From the NCBI GenBank assembly GCA_905480085.1, contig CAJQPD010000350.1, positions 1 through 7,327 on the forward strand: a stretch of DNA of 7,327 nucleotides. Reading direction: 5' to 3'. A program made the translations under genes and the position numbers. The notes under the pieces are model-generated. The model was not told the DNA's origin and searched no databases. It worked only from the letters and a program-made list of their open reading frames with translations. Position 1 is the stretch's first letter. Each line of letters begins with the position of its first letter. The DNA is from an uncultured Acidimicrobiia bacterium (GTDB lineage: Bacteria; Actinomycetota; Acidimicrobiia; Spongiisociales; JAENVV01). Shown here one piece after another: positions 1 through 5,206 of this stretch.

Positions 1-39
1 TTGTCGGGGTCGCGAAAACTCGCCCAGAGTGGGAGAAAA

Positions 40-88
40 TGGATATGCCTGGCGTACGCCAGCGGTGTCAACAAGGGACACCTTCGGA
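40..88 (-). terminator. Possible tandem-hairpin terminator after the thioesterase gene
   Basis: Directly downstream of the thioesterase stop codon (read on the minus strand) lie two perfect inverted repeats. The first is GGTGTC/GACACC with a 7-nt loop (64-82). The second is the 14-bp palindrome CTGGCGTACGCCAG (49-62), which can fold as a 5-bp stem with a GTAC loop. A moderately T-rich run (CATATCCATTTTC) follows at about 36-48. Position and order fit a weak intrinsic terminator, but the stems are short and the T tract is interrupted. The palindrome could equally be a protein-binding site. Bases 1-39 show nothing I can name. Confidence 0.35.
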
Positions 89-574
89 TCAGTCGAAGCT
101 ATCGAGGATCCGTTCCATTTCGGAGCGCTCCGCTTCCGGCAGACCAGCCATGATGTCGGCCGGAGCCTCGACGAACACCGCAGTTGCCTGAGCCAGCGGC
201 TTATCGGGATCAGCCGCGGCCGCCAGGCTGGCGGCCATCTCGACCAACCCCCGTGATCGCACCTGAGTGATCCACGCCTCAGCGACCAAATCGACATTGG
301 GCCGGATCGGCCGGCGATAACGAGTTTCGAGCTTGGTCGTGAAATGCAGTTTCTTTTGGAAGCGGAGCAGACACCAGGCCATCGCCTCGTCGAACACGGT
401 GGCGACAATGCCGCCATGTATGACGCCACCGGTCCCGGTGAAGTCATCACCCAGTCGAAACGACGTACGAACCCGATCATCGACCTGCTCAAACGTCAGG
501 TGTAATCCTTTCGGGTGGTCGGGACTGCAAGCGAAACAGTTCCAGAACTCAAAGGGAGCGAGAGGAATGCCCAT
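89..574 (-). CDS. PaaI/THEM4-type hotdog-fold thioesterase
   Basis: This 161-residue protein has the length of a single hotdog domain and the marks of the PaaI/THEM4 acyl-CoA thioesterase group. An N-terminal segment NCFACSPDHPKGLHL (residues 12-26) matches the usual 'C..C.p.np.GL.l.f' opening. The central HGGIVATVFDEAMAW (from H53) carries the HGG motif and the acidic D62/E63 on the hotdog helix, where the catalytic carboxylate normally sits. The family hydrolyses thioester bonds of acyl-CoAs in the cytoplasm, usually as dimers or tetramers; the substrate cannot be told from sequence. The ATG at 572-574 lacks a clear Shine-Dalgarno sequence, but the conserved region begins only 11 residues in, so little can be missing. 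The gene stands alone, transcribed away from the broken DUF1059-like gene, so no pathway is suggested by neighbours. The fold assignment is firm; the exact activity is inferred. Confidence 0.85.
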   Translation of the reverse strand: MGIPLAPFEFWNCFACSPDHPKGLHLTFEQVDDRVRTSFRLGDDFTGTGGVIHGGIVATVFDEAMAWCLLRFQKKLHFTTKLETRYRRPIRPNVDLVAEAWITQVRSRGLVEMAASLAAAADPDKPLAQATAVFVEAPADIMAGLPEAERSEMERILDSFD

Positions 575-826
575 GGCAGGCAGATTACTGCGGACCTGAA
601 CGCGATGCGGCCGACGGCGACGGTGCTGCCCGATTCAAAAGCCCCCTCGCACCATATGTCGCTCGCGGCCGTATCTGTTGACCAATGTACACCCCAAACG
701 CCGCCGATTCCAGGAGAATCTGAGACACGCGCAATTGCCGTCCCTGACCCCGACTGGCTGGGTTGCGAGTAGGCGCAACCTTGATCTCGAAGGTCTATCG
801 GACCCGCGAAGGTCAAGGGTGGCAAA
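575..826. other. Divergent intergenic region, mostly without recognisable content
   Basis: About 250 bases separate the starts of the thioesterase (minus) and the broken DUF1059-like gene (plus). Open frames cross it on both strands, but their translations match no family I recognise and their third-position use is not that of the neighbouring genes. The only structured element is the dyad at 761-780. Promoters for both flanking genes should lie here; I could not identify convincing -35/-10 pairs. Confidence 0.5.
761..780. promoter_or_regulatory. Perfect 7-bp inverted repeat, possible operator
   Basis: GGTTGCG, six bases AGTAGG, then CGCAACC form a perfect dyad. It lies about 47 bases before the presumed ATG (827) of the DUF1059-like gene and about 190 bases before the thioesterase start. 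It has no T tract on either side, so a terminator is unlikely. A regulator-binding site in a divergent promoter region is possible but unproven. Confidence 0.3.
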
Positions 827-988
827 ATGCAGTCATGGTTGCTGAACTAGTGCCGGGTCTGCCTATGGGAGACCGAGGGAGCCGGGTCAGCAATCGTCGA
901 AGCCACCCAGGAACATGGCCGCCAACTGCCCAACATGGAACTCACATTCCAGGAGGCCCTGGCAATGGCTCAACCGCTCGAGGAATAG
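827..988 (+). pseudogene. Frameshifted small DUF1059-like protein gene
   Basis: Three pieces of one small protein appear in two alternating frames. Frame A starts with ATG at 827 (MQSWL) and hits a TAG at 848-850. Frame B holds AELVPG (841-858). Frame A then resumes at about 860 with CLWETEGAGSAIVEATQEHG and runs to TAG at 986-988, ending MELTFQEALAMAQPLEE. Removing one C near 858-859 turns GGT-C-TGC into GGT TGC and joins ELVPG to CLWETEG. The joined form 'ELVPGC.WE.EG....I...T.EHG' resembles DUF1059 small proteins, which open with 'C.(D/E)(L/V)VPGC.....G' and carry a histidine in the helix. A net loss of one base (or four) near 838-843 is needed for the first join. Two compensating indels in about 50 codons suggest a decayed gene or sequencing/assembly error. 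Family function is not known. The assignment rests on pattern memory. Confidence 0.5.
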
Positions 989-1015
989 GGCTCCCGGGCG
1001 CCCCAGATTTTATTT
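988..1015 (+). terminator. Candidate intrinsic terminator after the DUF1059-like gene
   Basis: Immediately after the TAG at 986-988 comes the GC-rich GGGCTCCCGGGCGCCCC (988-1004), which can pair as GGGC/GCCC with an 8-nt loop and has alternatives (CCCGGG, GGGCGCCC). It is followed by AGATTTTATTT (1005-1015). A GC-rich hairpin with a T-rich tail fits rho-independent termination. It also faces the 3' end of the Clp-N gene (stop at 1041) and could serve the convergent pair. Confidence 0.4.
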
Positions 1016-1040
1016 GGCAACCTGACAGACCAAAAACTCA

Positions 1041-1526
1041 TCAGGCTTTATCCTCTTGCGGCGGCCCCGCCGCCTGTCGGCCGGATTCAATGAACTCTTG
1101 GGGCCTCATTTGTGACAGGGTCAGTTCCAATCGGGTCAGGTCAGTCCCCGCCCTCATCAGCGCCCCACCCACCTCGCCATCAGGATCAACCCCCACAACA
1201 GAGACCAACACATGAGCCGACGTAACCATCGTGCTCCCCAACGTCATGGCGAGGCGCATCGAACTTTCGAGGGCCCGCTTGACGGGCTCGGCCAATCTGA
1301 GCGTGGCCGAACTCTGGTCGATACCGGGCACGCGACGGGAGTGATCGGCCAGGGACGCGGCGGCGATATCGAGAGTCGCCAAAAGCCGGGCGGCATCAGA
1401 GTGAGGTTGGCTCAGGCAGCCCAAGGCCAGATGAGTCAGTTCGACGGCGATGACGCCGTCGGCCTGAGCTTCCTCCTGAGCCAGAACAATGGCCGTTCTT
1501 GCTTGCTCGGTGAACCTATCGAACAC
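1041..1526 (-). CDS. Stand-alone Clp N-terminal (Clp-N) domain protein
   Basis: The 161-residue product begins MFDRFTEQARTAIVLAQEEA, the classic opening of the ClpC/ClpA N-terminal domain. It shows both halves of the duplicated Clp repeat: residues about 1-65 with 'ELTHLALGCL' in place of the usual 'GTEHILLGL', and about 75-140 with 'LRLAMTLGSTMVTSAHVLVSVV' mirroring 'LREAL.LGHNYIGTEHILLGL'. No Walker motifs or AAA+ module follow; the gene ends after a short charged tail (PPQEDKA) with tandem TGA TGA stops. In Clp ATPases this domain binds substrates and adaptors, so a free copy could bind such partners or compete for them; this is inference. The GTG start at 1524-1526 is well supported by AAGGAAGG seven bases upstream and by exact agreement with the family N-terminus. 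It lies 149 bp downstream of the phosphohydrolase gene, so co-transcription is uncertain. Confidence 0.85.
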   Translation of the reverse strand: MFDRFTEQARTAIVLAQEEAQADGVIAVELTHLALGCLSQPHSDAARLLATLDIAAASLADHSRRVPGIDQSSATLRLAEPVKRALESSMRLAMTLGSTMVTSAHVLVSVVGVDPDGEVGGALMRAGTDLTRLELTLSQMRPQEFIESGRQAAGPPQEDKA

Positions 1527-1567
1527 GGCGGTGCCTTCCTTCGCGACTTCACCGTAGTAGTCCCGAC

Positions 1568-1586
1568 ACGAGCACCTCGCGCTCGT
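1568..1586. other. Perfect 6-bp hairpin in the leader of the Clp-N gene
   Basis: ACGAGC, seven bases, GCTCGT form a perfect inverted repeat 42-60 bases upstream of the Clp-N GTG start. It is not followed by a T tract on the minus strand, so it is not a typical terminator. It could be an operator, an mRNA leader hairpin or chance. The rest of 1527-1675 shows no convincing promoter. Confidence 0.25.
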
Positions 1587-1675
1587 CGTCCCCTTGATGC
1601 GAGCCGCGAGGGAGATATGCGCTGGGGCCCAAAAGAAGGATGCTGTTCGACAGCGCCGCGATCTGGGCTGGCCGG

Positions 1676-2323
1676 CTAGCTACTCACGACAAGGTCGGCC
1701 ACCAGAGCCCGGTGATCAGACCCGGCGATCTTGACCACCTGTACGCCTGCGAGCTCAACCTCACGAACCATGATGTGATCGATTCTCAATAGTTTGGGCA
1801 TGCCGGCCGTGTAACTCCATGTGCGACTTGTCCGGTTGCCGGTTCGGGCGGCCCAATCGTTGACGCCGTCGCGCAGATGGCGCTTGATCATTCGATAGGC
1901 CGGCCAGGCCGGCGATGAGTTGTAGTCACCGACCAAAACCATCGGCTGGTCTCCCTGGATGTTCTCGAGAAGCGCCCGTACCTGATGGCGGCGGTACTTG
2001 ACATCGTGGATCGCTACCGGGTTTGCGAGATGGATCGCCCCAACGGTTATCGAGCGGCCACCGACCAAACCCGGTGCTGTCAAAAGTGGTCGGAACGGTA
2101 GTTCGGTTGCCGTCACGGTCAGGGGCTCTCGCGATACCAGGGCGCACCCGGGCACTCCCCCTGGCCTCACCAGACCGTAGGGGTAGCGCTCGGTGAGGGC
2201 TTCAGCCGCCGGATGATCCAACTCCTGAACGGCCACAATGTCAGGGACGTACTTATCGAGCGCTTCGGCGAAGGAGTCGACCGAGACGTTTACGTTCCAG
2301 AGGTTGGCAGTCATGATTCGCAT
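1676..2323 (-). CDS. Endonuclease/exonuclease/phosphatase-fold (EEP) hydrolase
   Basis: A 215-residue protein with all signature elements of the EEP superfamily, which holds metal-dependent DNases, phosphatases and phosphodiesterases. These are N7 in MRIMTANLWN, Q33-E34 in AVQEL (metal-binding Glu), H98 in GAIHLANP, the D133/N135 pair in VLVGDYNSSP, D182-H183 in RIDHIMV and the terminal D203-H204 in SDHRALVADL. No signal peptide or membrane segment is evident, so it is probably cytoplasmic. The substrate is unknown; such short single-domain members are often annotated only at family level. The ATG at 2321-2323 is preferred because the conserved beta strand begins there. A GTG at 2351-2353 would add ten residues (MAGPLLSPVA) and lies 21 bp after the transporter's stop. 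Neither start has a strong Shine-Dalgarno sequence. The short gap suggests translation coupled to, or at least transcribed with, the transporter gene. Confidence 0.85.
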   Translation of the reverse strand: MRIMTANLWNVNVSVDSFAEALDKYVPDIVAVQELDHPAAEALTERYPYGLVRPGGVPGCALVSREPLTVTATELPFRPLLTAPGLVGGRSITVGAIHLANPVAIHDVKYRRHQVRALLENIQGDQPMVLVGDYNSSPAWPAYRMIKRHLRDGVNDWAARTGNRTSRTWSYTAGMPKLLRIDHIMVREVELAGVQVVKIAGSDHRALVADLVVSS

Positions 2324-2374
2324 AGCGACCGGGGACAGTAGCGGACCGGCCACCCAACCGGAATTGCGGTTCTA

Positions 2375-3301
2375 TCAGTCAGAGATGGGTTTGCCAGCCT
2401 CATAAAGGTCAGGCTCAAGGTAGATCAGCGTCGCCGCAGGGACCACGGCCCGAATGGCCGCCTCCGTCACGTCGATCGCATGGGCGAGGGCCGCGATGCT
2501 CAGATCGGGAGCGAACTCAACCTTGGCTGCCACCAGCAGATCATCGGGCCCGAGGTGCTGGGTGCGCATGTGGATCAGCCTCACAACATGGGGGGCACTC
2601 GCCACCGCCGCGGCGATCTCAGACTGTTGAGAACGTGATGCCGATTCTCCCAGAAGCAGACTGCGCATCTCAATAGCCAGGATCGAAGCAATCACGACGA
2701 GCAGTATCCCAATGGCGAGCGATCCCGCGGCGTCCCAGCGTGCTTCGCCCGTAGAGAACGCCAGTGTCACACCGATCAACGCTATGACCAGGCCGGCCAA
2801 CGCACCGAGGTCCTCGAGCAGAACCACCGGCAATTCGGGGTTACGGGAACGCTTGATGAATGACCACCAGCTGGTCTGTCCCTTCAGCGGCTTGGCTTCG
2901 TGAATCGCGGTCCGGAACGAGAACGACTCGAGCACAATCGCAAAGATCAGTACCCCGAACGCCCAGGCAGGCGAGTCGATCTCGTGAGGATGGCGGAGCT
3001 TTTCGATACCTTCATAGATGGCAAAGACGCCGCCGAGCGTGAAAAGAACGAGCGCCACGACAAAGGACCAGAAGTACCGCTCCCTGGCGAACCCGAACTG
3101 ATGCATTTCGGTTTCCTCGCGGCGGGCGCTGCGACCGCCGAACAGGAGAAGTGCCTGATTGCCCGTATCGGCGAGCGAATGGATCGCCTCTGCCAACATT
3201 GACGAGGCCCCGGTAAAGAAGAAAGCCACAAACTTGGCAATGGCAATGCCGAGATTGGCGAAAAACGCTGCGACGATTGCTTTAGTGCCGTGCACGGCCA
3301 T
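2375..3301 (-). CDS. Cation diffusion facilitator (CDF) transporter, SLC30A9/ZnT9-like
   Basis: This 308-residue inner-membrane protein has the CDF layout: about six hydrophobic helices within residues 8-215, then a cytoplasmic C-terminal domain (about 220-300) that in the family forms a metal-sensing dimer. TM2 carries AEAIHSLADTGNQ with H41 and D45 of the first metal site. After TM3 comes the loop HPHEIDSP (104-111). TM5 carries LLEDLGALAGL with E163-D164, the form seen in the SLC30A9-like branch, where the His of the usual HxxxD is replaced. CDFs exchange divalent cations such as zinc, manganese or iron for protons; the ion here cannot be read from sequence. ATG at 3299-3301 has a strong GGAGGG (3307-3312) six bases upstream. 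It sits between the M50 gene (66 bp upstream) and the EEP gene, probably in one transcript. Family call is firm; the branch is likely. Confidence 0.9.
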   Translation of the reverse strand: MAVHGTKAIVAAFFANLGIAIAKFVAFFFTGASSMLAEAIHSLADTGNQALLLFGGRSARREETEMHQFGFARERYFWSFVVALVLFTLGGVFAIYEGIEKLRHPHEIDSPAWAFGVLIFAIVLESFSFRTAIHEAKPLKGQTSWWSFIKRSRNPELPVVLLEDLGALAGLVIALIGVTLAFSTGEARWDAAGSLAIGILLVVIASILAIEMRSLLLGESASRSQQSEIAAAVASAPHVVRLIHMRTQHLGPDDLLVAAKVEFAPDLSIAALAHAIDVTEAAIRAVVPAATLIYLEPDLYEAGKPISD

Positions 3302-3312
3302 GGTTTCCCTCC

Positions 3313-3339
3313 TCGAGCCTTACCATTTTGGCGGCTCAA
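3313..3339 (-). promoter_or_regulatory. Leader hairpin abutting the CDF ribosome-binding site
   Basis: On the minus strand TTGAGCC (3339-3333) can pair with GGCTCGA (3319-3313) through five GC-rich pairs plus a G-U and a U-A, around a 13-nt loop. The Shine-Dalgarno GGAGGG (3312-3307) begins at the next base. In the short gap between the M50 stop and the CDF start this could affect translation of the second gene or mark an RNA end. There is no T tract, so termination is unlikely. Confidence 0.25.
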
Positions 3340-3367
3340 GTGGGAAAACCACAACCGGTCGGTCGCG

Positions 3368-5008
3368 CTAGGTCGCCGTCGCCGACAGCAACACCTTGAA
3401 CCGGGGATGATTCCGCAGAACTGCCAGGTCATCGTCGGTAGCAAGACCAGATATCAGAGATGCCGGAACATGTCCGAGTTCGTCCAGGGCAGCTTCGGGG
3501 TTGCCGAGGCCGACCTGGGCGTACGCCAGGTTGATCCGTGCCATACCGGCGACTCGCTCGTCGGTCGGTCCAAGCGCCAGAAAGCGGTTCCCGGCCTCGA
3601 TGGAGGAAGCAAACTGGCTGTCGCGTAGTGCAACGACCTGGAGTTCGCTCAAGGAGACGGCCAGGGTCGGGGTCGGTTGCCACGAGGCCGCCAGGATTGT
3701 TTCTGCCTGCTCGTCTCGATAGAGGGTGGCGAGAACCGCCCGGCGAGTCATTGAATCGGTTGACCCGACCAGTTCAGCCAGGTCGCGCAATGCCCGGGGT
3801 CGCCGATCTCGGTAAGCCTGCAACTCCTCGGGGGCGTCATCGGCGATCAGCGGGACCGGGACCCCGTCGAGCGTTTCTGCAACCCAGGAATTACGATTCA
3901 CCCGCGCCGCCCACCACGTCGACATGTACCCGACGTAGTCCAGATCACCCGTAAACGGTTTGATGACCTCCCAGGCCGGGGTGGGATCGCCTCGCATTTC
4001 GCCGGCCACCCCGAACACCACGGACCGAAGCCAGGGAGTTTCGGTCAGCAGGTCGCCAACAGACTGGCCCGAAACGGCTGTGAGGGTTCTCAAGACTCCA
4101 GCCAGATCGTTGGCGGCAGAATAAAGGCGGACGCGGGTCCAGACATCACCGACGTCGGGAAACTGATCGGACAGGGCCAGCGCATCGGAGTGCCTTCCCA
4201 GCTTCGCCAATCTTTCCATCCGTGACTCAATCGCCCAGTTGCGATAGTTGGGAGTCTTGGCGCTGATCTCGATTTCTTGGAGTCGGCGAAGGGTTTCGTC
4301 ATATTGGCCAGCGGCCCACAACGTGTCGATTTCCGCCTTCCAGCCCTTCTCATCGTCAGACTCAAAGCGAATCGCCACCAATCGCCGGCGCACGTCGGTG
4401 AAGGTGAGGTAGGCGAGATAGGCCACCGCCAGGTAGCCCCATTGATAGGCAAACGGCGCAACAGCCAGAGCCGTAACCGCCACCGAGGCGATCATCCAAT
4501 GCTGGACGCGCCGGACCTTGGCCAACCCGTAGATCGATTCGAGGATGTGTGATCCGTCCGCCGTTCCAATCGGCAGCAGTTGGATGACGGCCCAAACCGC
4601 ATTGAGGATCACCATCGCCGACAGAACCGAAGCCACTACCGGAGGTAGCGAATCGCCGACCAGGTAGGAAACACCTGCAACGATTCCCAGAAATACCAGG
4701 CTGTAGACAATGCCGGCTGCTGAAATCCAGATGTTGCGCCACGCCGACACGCCGGGCGGCATGCCGGTCGTGTGGCCGCCCAAAATTTCGAACGTTATTT
4801 CCGGTTCGCCACCGACCCGTCGAATCTCGATGGCATGACCCAACTCGTGCACGATGACGACCACGCCGACCACCGCCACGAATGGCCACAAAAAGGACGA
4901 GCCCGAAGCAATCCAAAAGACCAGGATGGCGAACGTCCAGATCGACGCTCCCATGCGGATCGGGATGCCGAATAGCTGAAAGCCTCTCCCGCTTCTACCG
5001 CTCTTCAA
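3368..5008 (-). CDS. Site-2-protease-like M50 membrane metalloprotease with TPR-like C-terminal half
   Basis: The protein (546 residues from TTG 5006-5008) has an N-terminal M50 zinc-protease core. This comprises a first helix, then VVVIVHELGHAIEIRRVGG with zinc ligands H54 and H58 and catalytic E55; an AAGIVYSL helix in the place of the usual 'AGP..N'; and QLLPIGTADGSHIL with the third ligand D151 in the 'LP...DG' motif. Two more hydrophobic segments follow to about residue 208. From about 220 to the end it is soluble and helical, with TPR-like stretches (AGQYDETLRRLQEI, LGRHSDALALSDQF, INLAYAQVGLGNPEAALDEL) and the typical closing DLAVLRNHPRFKVLL. No PDZ domain is seen. S2P-type enzymes cut membrane or signalling proteins; the substrate is unknown. 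The TTG is chosen for GGAGAGG five bases upstream (5014-5020); the frame stays open to 5095. It leads the minus-strand gene cluster. Confidence 0.85.
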   Translation of the reverse strand: MKSGRSGRGFQLFGIPIRMGASIWTFAILVFWIASGSSFLWPFVAVVGVVVIVHELGHAIEIRRVGGEPEITFEILGGHTTGMPPGVSAWRNIWISAAGIVYSLVFLGIVAGVSYLVGDSLPPVVASVLSAMVILNAVWAVIQLLPIGTADGSHILESIYGLAKVRRVQHWMIASVAVTALAVAPFAYQWGYLAVAYLAYLTFTDVRRRLVAIRFESDDEKGWKAEIDTLWAAGQYDETLRRLQEIEISAKTPNYRNWAIESRMERLAKLGRHSDALALSDQFPDVGDVWTRVRLYSAANDLAGVLRTLTAVSGQSVGDLLTETPWLRSVVFGVAGEMRGDPTPAWEVIKPFTGDLDYVGYMSTWWAARVNRNSWVAETLDGVPVPLIADDAPEELQAYRDRRPRALRDLAELVGSTDSMTRRAVLATLYRDEQAETILAASWQPTPTLAVSLSELQVVALRDSQFASSIEAGNRFLALGPTDERVAGMARINLAYAQVGLGNPEAALDELGHVPASLISGLATDDDLAVLRNHPRFKVLLSATAT

Positions 5009-5048
5009 TCCAACCTCTCCAGTCAGAACCACCCTACCTAGCCTGCGA

Positions 5049-5078
5049 CCTATACCTACCGGCCACCTCACGACCCAA
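5049..5078 (-). promoter_or_regulatory. Candidate sigma-70-type promoter for the M50 gene
   Basis: On the minus strand TTGGGT (5078-5073) and TATAGG (5054-5049) are separated by 18 bases and would start transcription near 5042, about 34 bases before the preferred TTG start. Both boxes deviate from consensus. The placement agrees with the start choice, which is the main support. Confidence 0.3.
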
Positions 5079-5104
5079 CACTCCGCGATCAGCAAGGTTT
5101 CCGC

Positions 5105-5163
5105 TTGACGTGCAGGCGACAGGGACGCCGACCGGCCAGGCGTCGGGCATACGACCTGACGTG
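5105..5163. promoter_or_regulatory. Divergent control region: 21-bp dyad and paired TGACGTG
   Basis: Between the M50 and SLH-protein genes lies a perfect dyad GACGCC-9 nt-GGCGTC (5124-5144). It is flanked on both sides by the heptamer TGACGTG (5106-5112 and 5157-5163), 51 bases apart, close to five helical turns. Such symmetry in a divergent promoter region would suit a regulator of one or both genes. A TTGACG at 5105-5110 resembles a -35 box, but no -10 stands at the right distance. No promoter for the plus-strand gene was identified with confidence. Confidence 0.3.
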
Positions 5164-5206
5164 TAACCTCAAGGAGGCGATGTAGGCGCGGTGCTGGGAG
5201 ACGACT

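Noticed and set aside
496..825. Open frame on the minus strand covering the thioesterase 5' end and the intergenic gap
   Set aside because: It overlaps the well-supported thioesterase in another frame, its translation matches nothing I know and its codon third positions are not typical of neighbouring genes.
1021..1045. CCTGA...TCAGG inverted repeat around the Clp-N stop as terminator
   Set aside because: The stem is only five pairs with a 15-nt loop and the T run sits in the loop, not after the stem.
763..1215. Plus-strand open frame through the DUF1059-like region and the Clp-N 3' end
   Set aside because: Only six residues (ELVPG part) are meaningful; the rest reads the DUF1059-like gene out of frame and then runs antisense to the Clp-N gene.
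3511..3532. Near-palindrome CTGGGCGTACGCCAGG resembling the palindrome at 49-62
   Set aside because: It falls on codons for LAYAQ inside the TPR-like part of the M50 protein and is not a perfect dyad; the similarity to 49-62 is best explained by chance.
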